Below, in pieces: positions 32,203-42,337 of a stretch of 64,000 nucleotides of DNA. The DNA is from Campanula takesimana. Its lineage: Eukaryota > Streptophyta > Magnoliopsida > Asterales > Campanulaceae. The stretch lies in the NCBI GenBank assembly GCA_026119855.1, contig JAOWBW010001620.1, positions 176,455-240,454 of the forward strand, in the 5' to 3' direction. Numbering within the stretch: position 1 is the stretch's first letter; each line of letters starts with the position of its first letter. A model generated the notes under the pieces. It ran no database searches and had not been told where the DNA came from. It saw only the letters and a list, made by a program, of their open reading frames with translations. The translations under genes and the position numbers were made by a program.

Positions 32203-32849
32203 ATCTCTCACTTGGGTTGCAAAACAAAGTCCTTCCTTTAAATCATAAATATAACACAAATGACAACCCTAATGTGCGCACTTTATTGTCATTTATATCA
32301 ATCTCGTCCATTAGCCATACAAGTATAGGACTAAAGGGGCAGTCGTTGTAATTGATTCGCAACTAAACCCACAATAATCACGTATACAAATCCAACTAAA
32401 TGACATAGATCAAAAGTATAGATGTGTAGCATGGAATCATAATGAATATATACATATTCTTCCAACTAGTCCAACTTAACCAAATGAGATAAAAAATAAT
32501 AGAACAATTAATGAAGTACAACACAAAACTCCCACTAAATTAAATGTTATCAAATTGTTACACCCATATGAGCAACATGCTCGTGAAACACTAGAGATGA
32601 TAACGTTTCATAAATGGATCCGTTAAATTATGGAGTTTGTTCTAATAAGTTGTATTTCTCTGTTCATTTTGTACTATTTTCTTTATAACAAGATACTTAA
32701 TGTCTAAATCCATAAACCTTTTGTTAGAGTACGGAACTGCTACCTGATAGTCATATCTTAATTGGTCTTTCGACACTTGTTTTGACAAATCACAGTCCAT
32801 TAAAACTTATGTAGCCATGTAATTTTAACAAATATCGGAATACCAAATG
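32203..32849 (-). pseudogene. 3' internal end of the inverted copia, cut by the gag-only element
   Basis: The minus strand matches the region just before the 3' LTR of the plus-strand copia (about 28040-28691), including TTTCACGAGCATGTTGCTCA and CGAATCAATTACAACGACTG. It ends abruptly at the LTR of the array. The rest presumably lies beyond the array, to the right of the window. AAATG at 32845-32849 would be the target duplication. Confidence 0.85.
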
Positions 32850-33671
32850 TGTCACGACCCGAAAACTAGGCTCTATTTTATTAGTAATAAATAATAATTA
32901 TTTATTTATTTGCTTAATTATTTATTTAAATTATTATTTATTTAAATATTTTGTGTGCATTTTATGTTCATAATAATTATGCCTAGCATTTTATTCGAGT
33001 TATTTGGGCTAGTGTGGAAGTGTTGAGTCTTAATTGTTAATAGAGAGTGTAAGTAATTGTGCTAGTTAGTGGGGGAAGGGGGGGGGGGCTAGGTGTAACA
33101 TTTTATTTTCTTCATCTTCTCCCTACTCACCTCCCTCGCCCTACTCTCTCATCTCACACTCCACCTCCCTCTCTCTCCCTGGAAACTCTCTCTCTCTCTA
33201 GCATTGGTAAGCTTTTCTTCTTCTTCCTTCTCTCTTCATTTCCTCCATCTTCCTCTTGTTATTGCTCATTTCTTAAAACGTGAACATTGTTTAGATCGTC
33301 GATAGGATCGCGTAGAATCAAAAAGATTTGAAATCCATCAACTTTGAGAAAATTCAAGTAAGTTGCTTTTCCCCCATTAATATGCTAAATTGTTCATATA
33401 ATGCTTTAGTTGTTATATGTGAAGTTTGATTGAGTTTTGAATTTGTTTGGAATTTATTTGAATTTTTGGTTAAAAATGGTGAATATGTGAATGTGGGTTT
33501 AAATCTTGTTTTAAGTTGTTAGGTAGTGTTGTTTAGGTTCCCTTGATGTTTAGATGTGGTTTTAGTACCTTGGAATCTAGTTTGAAAGCTTTGATTTTGA
33601 TCATTTGGTGAAGGTTGTGTTTTTGGTCCGAAATTGGTGAACCCAGGAAGAAATCTGGGCATTGTTCTTCT

Positions 33672-33836
33672 GGCACGGTCGTGCCCCTTTATTTGGCACG
33701 GTCGTGCCAATATTCATTTTTCTCTCGCCATGTTTGGCACGGTCGTGCCCCTTTATTTGGCACGGTCGTGCCAATATTCATTTGCCCCTCGTCATGTTTG
33801 GCACGGTCGTGCCACTTTCTTAGGCACGGTCGTGCC
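33672..33836 (+). repeat. Six GGCACGGTCGTGCC dyads in LTR 1
   Basis: Identical 14-mers start at 33672, 33695, 33736, 33759, 33800 and 33823. Spacing alternates 23, 41, 23, 41, 23, so the array is three pairs with a 64 bp period. Arms GGCACG and CGTGCC are perfect inverted repeats around GT. Spacers within pairs are CCTTTATTT-like; spacers between pairs are AATATTCATTT plus a CATGTTT end. Confidence 0.97.
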
Positions 33837-34454
33837 AAGCTAGAATTCTGGTATATTCTTCCTTTTTCTTCTAAAACTGTTTCCTCCATAACTTTCTCAT
33901 CCGGACTCCGTTTTAGGCGTGTAAACTATCGTTTCGAAGCTCTCTCCGAGTACTACAAGATAGTATAGGTTGTTCAGTTAAGTTATAAGTTTTATACATC
34001 GGGATTTTATTGGGTGTTTGGGCATCTTATGATGTGTTCGTGGTTCTTCCAATTGAATTGATTTTCGAGTAAGACTTGGTCTAGGTTTTAGGCGATGTCC
34101 CATAGTACCTAGGGGGTTGTTATTGAACACTAAAGTATAGGGTTTAGTCCAGTCGTGATCATGTTCTAATAAGGGTAACCTTTTGGATTCGTTTGGGTAC
34201 TTGCGGTTTGATTAACCTTAAGGTGTATTCATTCTGATTTCCTACTTTGGAATTCCAGGTGTGATGAGATGGTTGAGTTCATAGTCCTAGTATATCTTTA
34301 TGAGTAAATGTTTAGGGTCATTTTGGTAATAGTCATTGTGCCATTTGTGAGCGACCGTTTGGGTTGTGCTCTTTATGATCTACTTGTGGGTATCATAGTT
34401 AGGATGTATTTGATACGTGCCTTGTCTTGGAATCATCTTGTTTTAATGATCAAT

Positions 34455-34560
34455 GTTGTTGTGCTCTTTATGAGAAATTCCGTTTATCGTTGTTGTGCTC
34501 TTCATGAGAAACTCTTGTTATCGTTGTTGTTAAACTCTTCATGAGTACCCGTTGCATCTT
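34455..34560 (+). repeat. Degenerate tandem repeat with CTCTTCATGAG palindromes in LTR 1
   Basis: GTTGTTGTGCTCTTTATGAG at about 34455, GTTGTTGTGCTCTTCATGAG at about 34489 and a TTAAACTCTTCATGAGTA variant at about 34530, about 34-37 bp apart. They recur in every LTR. Confidence 0.75.
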
Positions 34561-35513
34561 TATGGTGATTATTTGGTATGGTTCCCTACTTTGGAACCCT
34601 AAGTTGTTTATTCATGCTAAAATATTAGTACTTAGCATTTAAGTAGAAGCCCAGCTGGCATATTTGTTGCATCGGGCGATGGGAAGGATTATAATGGCAA
34701 AGCCAAGTCCATTATAATGTTGACCATTGTTTTGCCCTTACTATACCCCTTCTCCAGATTGGCCTTGGAAAGGATAAGTCAGCGTTCCTTTGTGAATGCA
34801 TCTGGCTAACGGGCATGACTTTGTGTCATGGTCCTTGTCCCTTGTGACACTTTTATGATTTGGTTCCGGTACCGGGGTTTTCTCTTCGGCTTTCATGCTA
34901 TTATGAAGATGATGATTTGTTGATTATTGAAGCTGCGCAGCGATCCTTTATTTGGATGTACCAGTTTGGAAAACCTTGGCTATATCCTTTGTTATGTGTT
35001 TATTTCCGCTGCTATCTGTTATGTGATAAATGCTATGTGCTATGTGATATTTATTATTACTTATTGCTTCTTGCATCATAGCATGTCATGTAGTTGCATT
35101 AGTAACTTACTGAGATTTATTCTCACCCCGTTTCTTGTTTCAAATTGTTTTCCTTAACCCCCCCCCCCCAGGAGGAAAAGGATTAGGATTCGCGGATCGA
35201 GGAGGACGTCGAGAGGATTGAGATTTTGGGCAGGTTGTTTGATCGGTTTGCATTATTTAAATGTATAACCTTTTGGGGATAGTTTTACCAACAATGACGT
35301 CATTAAGATTTGTAATCTTTTGTATTTTTGGGGTGAGCTTGCGAAGCTCATTCTAGTAGTTTGTTGTCGTTGTTAAGCTTGGATTTCTAAAACTTTGTTT
35401 TAAACATTTTGGGTATAAAAAATGGAATTTTTATCTTCATTATTTTGGTGTATTGTTGTAAGTCGACGTCCAGCTCGCGAGTTCCGGGCCCGCGGGGTCG
35501 GGGTCGCGACAGT

Positions 35514-35525
35514 TGGTATCAGAGC
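35514..35525 (+). promoter_or_regulatory. Primer-binding site, unit 1
   Basis: TGGTATCAGAGC, two bases after the LTR, complementary to initiator tRNA-Met. The same site follows LTRs 2-6 at 41167, 46820, 52474, 58128 and 63782. Confidence 0.95.
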
Positions 35526-35631
35526 TATGGTTTAGCTCTATGTATAAGTATAGGTGGACTAGAATGACCTAGGAGGGTAGATGGGTTCGAAGTGAGTAAC
35601 GATGAGTATTTTATGCAGGTATTTGTTTGTG

Positions 35632-36684
35632 ATGGCTAGAAGAAGATCGGGTGAAAGTTCTAGTGGGACTCAGAATCAGAATGGTCTATGGGAAAAAAAC
35701 CGTGCAATGTTTCAGGACAGGTTTGAAGCGGCCGTGAAAGCAATTCATGACCAAGGGCCGAGAGAGGAACATGTAGCACCTCCGCGATATGGGTTGGAGC
35801 AGTTCTTGAAGTTGAAACCAAGTGAGTACGACGGTGAGCCTGATGTGAAGAAGGCCGAGCTATGGATAGAATCAATGGAGAAAATCTACGAGATCTTTGG
35901 TTGCACTGATGAGGATATGGTTCTGTTTTCAGCTTATAAGCTCGTGGGGGCTGCGGAACATTGGTGGAAAGCACTGAAGACCAGTTGGGATGCGACTCTT
36001 GTACCATATCCTTGGGAGTGGTTCGTGAGGAAATTCAAGGATCATTTTATCTCTCTAGTAAATCAAAACCGGAAAGAGATCGAGTTCCTCAGCTTGGAGC
36101 AAGGCATGATGTCAGTAGAACAGTACTCGGCTAAGTTCACAGAATTAGCCAGGTGTTGTGAATACCTTGTGCGGACCGAGGAGCAGAAAGCGATGAGATT
36201 GATTAGGGGTTTGAAGACAGCTATTAGGACTCAACTTTTAGCCCAAAGAATTCAACCTTTTTAGGATGCGGTGGATCGAGCCTACTTGATTGAGCAGGAT
36301 ATTTGGGAACACAAAAGGAAGACTGAGATGGTTAACCCGGGTAAGCAAGGAGGGCATAGTAAGTCACAACAGCAACATTCGGATAACAGAGGTAATTCTG
36401 GAGTGCAAACTCGATTCAGAAGGCAACTTCAAGGGCAACCAACAGTAGGAAATCAAGGTTCTAATAAGGGGACACGAAATGGGAAAGTCTGCAGCTACTG
36501 TCAGAGGAAAGGACACTCAGAAGACAAGTGTTGGAAGAAGCAAGGAAAATGTGTGAAGTGTGGACAGTTGGGGCACTTCGTTAAAGATTGTCCGAGGTTT
36601 AGAGTTCAGTCATCTGGGACAGGAACTGGAATACCACAGGGTCAGAAGAGAGATGCTTCGGGAAGACCTAAAAGTTCAGGGTAG
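35632..36684 (+). pseudogene. gag of unit 1, split by an in-frame amber codon
   Basis: The start is taken as the ATG of MARRRSGESSSG at 35632; an in-frame ATG at 35602 would add ten residues. Residues about 60-210 form a retrotransposon gag capsid domain (YDGEPDVKKAELWIESMEKI, AAEHWWKALK, SAKFTELARCC). Codon 211 (36262-36264) is TAG, and the same frame continues to 36684. The second part carries a basic glutamine-rich linker and two CX2CX4HX4C zinc knuckles: C287, C290, H295, C300 and C307, C310, H315, C320. Gag would form the particle and bind the RNA. Without readthrough or suppression the knuckles are lost. No pol follows. Residue 163 is glutamate here (GAA at 36118). Two products or a dead gag are both possible. 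Confidence 0.9.
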
Positions 36685-38490
36685 GGTATTTGTGATCAAT
36701 CAGCACTCATCAGGTAATTGAACAATTTCAGGAGGTATTATTTTGCGTCGTGAGAGCGAGCGCGTGCATTTTAGGATCATCGCATTTATGTGTTTCTGTG
36801 CATTTAGTTGCATTTATTTCTTCTGAGTCTTTGACTTAGGTGTAGTAGGTGTTTACTCCTATGGAGGAGTTTAGGGTATCTGATGGAGTCTTATGTGCTC
36901 ATGTTGTGCTTAAAGGTAGATATAACTTACCTGCTAAATTGGTCATACTGCTATTATAAGATTTTTGATGTCATTTTGATAAGAGAAATGTCATGCTTTA
37001 GTCGATGGTTGTAGGGAAATTGTTACATCCTCTCTTCCCTTTTGCCTAAAATTGTTTTGAGACCGTTCCTTTGTGTAGAGTTAAGCAAATCTTTTCTTGT
37101 TTGGAATCTGACTATTTTGCTTCGATGGGTGACAATGGATGTCTATACCAATTGTTGGGTGTATTTATCGTTTGTAAAAATTTCTATTTTTATTTCTGAG
37201 TAGTACCTAGTAATTGGGGAGAACCTTGGGTTAAATTGAGTTGTTATAGTACAAGGTTGTAGTGCTAATATTTAGATCAATGTCCTTATGGCATCGGTTG
37301 GGTTATAAGAGTTGAGGATTCAAATTGAGGATTTCTGGATAGGAGATTTCGTTTACTTGTAGTACATCTACGTGAGCGCATCGGAATTGGATAATATGAG
37401 GAAAAGCATGATGTGTTATGGGATATGAGTATATTATGGAAGTTATAATCATCGATAGTGGTGAGCGTGTTAAGTTAGAAAGGACTAATAAGTACATTTT
37501 GGGAGAGTAACAATTTCTCGATCTATGTTAAAGGCATTTTGAATTTTGGTTAGAGAGTGGTTCTATGGTCCTAAATCTCTCCTTGGTGGCGTTTCACGAT
37601 TTGGATCAAGGGTATGTGGAGGAAGTGGAGTATCAATACTTGGGCATAATTAAGGAATATCATGATTTGGCACTGGGTCAATTGGAACGTTGCTAGCTAA
37701 TTGGTTTATTATGATGGTAGTACCATTGAGCTTAAATATCATTAAGTCAATAAATGTATGCGTGAGGGCCTAACTGGGGTTAGCTATTGAATTTAGAGTT
37801 CGTTGATTTCCTTTGGGTATATGAGCACGGATTATGACTTAAATGGGAGTTAGAGAAAATCTTTTGAAGATGAATTTGGGGTCTTTTTGCGGACTATTGA
37901 GTATTCGTAATTATTTTAGGCTTTCAAGGATTGGAGTGTTATGACGATGACATTATGGCGTAAATTTAAGTGAACATTTTGTATTAAAATTTTGGGTTTA
38001 CATTACACCTTTAGTTTAAAGTGCTACCTAGAGCGAGAGCACTATAATGGGAATCCTTAGAGATATAGCCTTTGATGAATATTGTGGAAATAGAAATTTC
38101 TTTAGCCTTTTATATTTTAAAAGCTAATTTAGCTCGAGATGGTAAAGTTTTGAATTTCTGGGGAATACTACTAAGTATGCGATTTACGAAAGGAAACACC
38201 TTTGCAGTGTAATTAAGGTTATGAATAAGGTGAGCTTGGGATATCTCGAGAGTTCTGATTGGGAGCAATTGGGATTCCCCAATTTTGATTGTGGATTCTA
38301 ATTAGTAGTGAAGGTTATGATTGAAGGAAGTTATGTGCGAGAGGTCGTGGTATCGTGAACATTATTTAAGGTTACTACGTGATGGTTTAGAATGGACAAT
38401 TGAGGAATTCGAGAATTGGCGGAACTATCGTATCCGTAGCTATTTGGTCTTTCGGGTAAGTCCCGTTAAAATTCGGGTCGAATTTTTTTT
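36685..38490 (+). other. Non-coding tail of internal region 1
   Basis: 1.8 kb between gag and polypurine tract without any pol domain on either strand. Short frames (for example 38321-38548) run into the LTR and have no known match. The last 60 bases (GGTAAGT...AAAATTCGGGTCGAATTTTT) resemble the end of the chromovirus internal region at 1733-1774, which suggests a chromoviral origin and partner. The tail recurs in units 2-5. Confidence 0.75.
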
Positions 38491-38503
38491 AAGGGGGAGT
38501 GAA
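38491..38503 (+). promoter_or_regulatory. Polypurine tract, unit 1
   Basis: AAGGGGGAGTGAA directly before LTR 2. It recurs before LTRs 3-6. Confidence 0.88.
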
Positions 38504-41164
38504 TGTCACGACCCGAAAACTAGGCTCTATTTTATTAGTAATAAATAATAATTATTTATTTATTTGCTTAATTATTTATTTAAATTATTATTTATTTAAA
38601 TATTTTGTGTGCATTTTATGTTCATAATAATTATGCCTAGCATTTTATTCGAGTTATTTGGGCTAGTGTGGAAGTGTTGAGTCTTAATTGTTAATAGAGA
38701 GTGTAAGTAATTGTGCTAGTTAGTGGGGGAAGGGGGGGGCTAGGTGTAACATTTTATTTTCTTCATCTTCTCCCTACTCACCTCCCTCACCCTACTCTCT
38801 CATCTCACACTCCACCTCCCTCTCTCTCCCTGGAAACTCTCTCTCTCTCTCTAGCATTGGTAAGCTTTTCTTCTTCTTCCTTCTCTCTTCATTTCCTCCA
38901 TCTTCCTCTTGTTATTGCTCATTTCTTAAAACGTGAACATTGTTTAGATCGTCGATAGGATCGCGTAGAATCAAAAAGATTTGAAATCCATCAACTTTGA
39001 GAAAATTCAAGTAAGTTGCTTTTCCCCCATTAATATGCTAAATTGTTCATATAATGCTTTAGTTGTTATATGTGAAGTTTGATTGAGTTTTGAATTTGTT
39101 TGGAATTTATTTGAATTTTTGGTTAAAAATGGTGAATATGTGAATGTGGGTTTAAATCTTGTTTTAAGTTGTTAGGTAGTGTTGTTTAGGTTCCCTTGAT
39201 GTTTAGATGTGGTTTTAGTACCTTGGAATCTAGTTTGAAAGCTTTGATTTTGATCATTTGGTGAAGGTTGTGTTTTTGGTCCGAAATTGGTGAACCCAGG
39301 AAGAAATCTGGGCATTGTTCTTCTGGCACGGTCGTGCCCCTTTATTTGGCACGGTCGTGCCAATATTCATTTTTCTCTCGCCATGTTTGGCACGGTCGTG
39401 CCCCTTTATTTGGCACGGTCGTGCCAATATTCATTTGCCCCTCGTCATGTTTGGCACGGTCGTGCCACTTTCTTAGGCACGGTCGTGCCAAGCTAGAATT
39501 CTGGTATATTCTTCCTTTTTCTTCTAAAACTGTTTCCTCCATAACTTTCTCATCCGGACTCCGTTTTAGGCGTGTAAACTATCGTTTCGAAGCTCTCTCC
39601 GAGTACTACAAGATAGTATAGGTTGTTCAGTTAAGTTATAAGTTTTATACATCGGGATTTTATTGGGTGTTTGGGCATCTTATGATGTGTTCGTGGTTCT
39701 TCCAATTGAATTGATTTTCGAGTAAGACTTGGTCTAGGTTTTAGGCGATGTCCCATAGTACCTAGGGGGTTGTTATTGAACACTAAAGTATAGGGTTTAG
39801 TCCAGTCGTGATCATGTTCTAATAAGGGTAACCTTTTGGATTCGTTTGGGTACTTGCGGTTTGATTAACCTTAAGGTGTATTCATTCTGATTTCCTACTT
39901 TGGAATTCCAGGTGTGATGAGATGGTTGAGTTCATAGTCCTAGTATATCTTTATGAGTAAATGTTTAGGGTCATTTTGGTAATAGTCATTGTGCCATTTG
40001 TGAGCGACCGTTTGGGTTGTGCTCTTTATGATCTACTTGTGGGTATCATAGTTAGGATGTATTTGATACGTGCCTTGTCTTGGAATCATCTTGTTTTAAT
40101 GATCAATGTTGTTGTGCTCTTTATGAGAAATTCCGTTTATCGTTGTTGTGCTCTTCATGAGAAACTCTTGTTATCGTTGTTGTTAAACTCTTCATGAGTA
40201 CCCGTTGCATCTTTATGGTGATTATTTGGTATGGTTCCCTACTTTGGAACCCTAAGTTGTTTATTCATGCTAAAATATTAGTACTTAGCATTTAAGTAGA
40301 AGCCCAGCTGGCATATTTGTTGCATCGGGCGATGGGAAGGATTATAATGGCAAAGCCAAGTCCATTATAATGTTGACCATTGTTTTGCCCTTACTATACC
40401 CCTTCTCCAGATTGGCCTTGGAAAGGATAAGTCAGCGTTCCTTTGTGAATGCATCTGGCTAACGGGCATGACTTTGTGTCATGGTCCTTGTCCCTTGTGA
40501 CACTTTTATGATTTGGTTCCGGTACCGGGGTTTTCTCTTCGGCTTTCATGCTATTATGAAGATGATGATTTGTTGATTATTGAAGCTGCGCAGCGATCCT
40601 TTATTTGGATGTACCAGTTTGGAAAACCTTGGCTATATCCTTTGTTATGTGTTTATTTCCGCTGCTATCTGTTATGTGATAAATGCTATGTGCTATGTGA
40701 TATTTATTATTACTTATTGCTTCTTGCATCATAGCATGTCATGTAGTTGCATTAGTAACTTACTGAGATTTATTCTCACCCCGTTTCTTGTTTCAAATTG
40801 TTTTCCTTAACCCCCCCCCCCCAGGAGGAAAAGGATTAGGATTCGCGGATCGAGGAGGACGTCGAGAGGATTGAGATTTTGGGCAGGTTGTTTGATCGGT
40901 TTGCATTATTTAAATGTATAACCTTTTGGGGATAGTTTTACCAACAATGACGTCATTAAGATTTGTAATCTTTTGTATTTTTGGGGTGAGCTTGCGAAGC
41001 TCATTCTAGTAGTTTGTTGTCGTTGTTAAGCTTGGATTTCTAAAACTTTGTTTTAAACATTTTGGGTATAAAAAATGGAATTTTTATCTTCATTATTTTG
41101 GTGTATTGTTGTAAGTCGACGTCCAGCTCGCGAGTTCCGGGCCCGCGGGGTCGGGGTCGCGACA
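38504..41164 (+). repeat. LTR 2 of the array (2661 bp)
   Basis: Same ends as LTR 1. Eight-base G run near 38733, eight CT units, A at the site that is G in LTR 1. The six dyads start at 39325. Confidence 0.95.
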
Positions 41165-41284
41165 GTTGGTATCAGAGCTATGGTTTAGCTCTATGTATAA
41201 GTATAGGTGGACTAGAATGACCTAGGAGGGTAGATGGGTTCGAAGTGAGTAACGATGAGTATTTTATGCAGGTATTTGTTTGTG

Positions 41285-42337
41285 ATGGCTAGAAGAAGAT
41301 CGGGTGAAAGTTCTAGTGGGACTCAGAATCAGAATGGTCTATGGGAAAAAAACCGTGCAATGTTTCAGGACAGGTTTGAAGCGGCCGTGAAAGCAATTCA
41401 TGACCAAGGGCCGAGAGAGGAACATGTAGCACCTCCGCGATATGGGTTGGAGCAGTTCTTGAAGTTGAAACCAAGTGAGTACGACGGTGAGCCTGATGTG
41501 AAGAAGGCCGAGCTATGGATAGAATCAATGGAGAAAATCTACGAGATCTTTGGTTGCACTGATGAGGATATGGTTCTGTTTTCAGCTTATAAGCTCGTGG
41601 GGGCTGCGGAACATTGGTGGAAAGCACTGAAGACCAGTTGGGATGCGACTCTTGTACCATATCCTTGGGAGTGGTTCGTGAGGAAATTCAAGGATCATTT
41701 TATCTCTCTAGTAAATCAAAACCGGAAAGAGATCGAGTTCCTCAGCTTGGAGCAAGGCATGATGTCAGTAGAACAGTACTCGGCTAAGTTCACAGAATTA
41801 GCCAGGTGTTGTGAATACCTTGTGCGGACCGAGGAGCAGAAAGCGATGAGATTGATTAGGGGTTTGAAGACAGCTATTAGGACTCAACTTTTAGCCCAAA
41901 GAATTCAACCTTTTTAGGATGCGGTGGATCGAGCCTACTTGATTGAGCAGGATATTTGGGAACACAAAAGGAAGACTGAGATGGTTAACCCGGGTAAGCA
42001 AGGAGGGCATAGTAAGTCACAACAGCAACATTCGGATAACAGAGGTAATTCTGGAGTGCAAACTCGATTCAGAAGGCAACTTCAAGGGCAACCAACAGTA
42101 GGAAATCAAGGTTCTAATAAGGGGACACGAAATGGGAAAGTCTGCAGCTACTGTCAGAGGAAAGGACACTCAGAAGACAAGTGTTGGAAGAAGCAAGGAA
42201 AATGTGTGAAGTGTGGACAGTTGGGGCACTTCGTTAAAGATTGTCCGAGGTTTAGAGTTCAGTCATCTGGGACAGGAACTGGAATACCACAGGGTCAGAA
42301 GAGAGATGCTTCGGGAAGACCTAAAAGTTCAGGGTAG
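41285..42337 (+). pseudogene. gag of unit 2, same amber split
   Basis: Same as unit 1 at the protein level, including glutamate at residue 163 and TAG at 41915-41917. Confidence 0.9.

Larger units (their letters stand above)
33358..35171 (+). other. Predicted leader intron inside LTR 1 (repeated in every LTR)
   Basis: TTCAA|GTAAGTTGCTTTT at 33358 and a run of twelve C followed by AG|GAGG ending at 35171, with a TTACTGAGATTTATTCTCA block at about 35109. The arrangement parallels LTR A and LTR B. Removing it would take the dyad array and short upstream frames out of the gag leader. Prediction only. Confidence 0.42.
32850..35511 (+). repeat. LTR 1 of the array (2662 bp)
   Basis: Starts TGTCACGACC and ends GGTCGCGACA, a 9 bp inverted terminus with one mismatch. 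It differs from LTRs 2-6 by G at 33138 (A elsewhere), an 11-base G run near 33075 (8-9 elsewhere) and seven instead of eight CT units near 33190. Confidence 0.95.

Noticed and set aside
33663..33968. Open frames of 60-117 codons on both strands over the dyad array of each LTR
   Set aside because: They arise from stop-poor GC-rich repeats (HGRA/LARSC-type peptide repeats), occur on both strands and have no known similarity.
35513..35530. Possible tRNA-like sequence after the LTRs
   Set aside because: Only 12 bases match initiator tRNA-Met; it is a primer-binding site, not a tRNA gene.
36685..38490. Hidden pol domain in the gag-only internal region
   Set aside because: I looked for protease DSG, RT YVDD, RNase H and integrase motifs on both strands and found none; stops are frequent in all frames.
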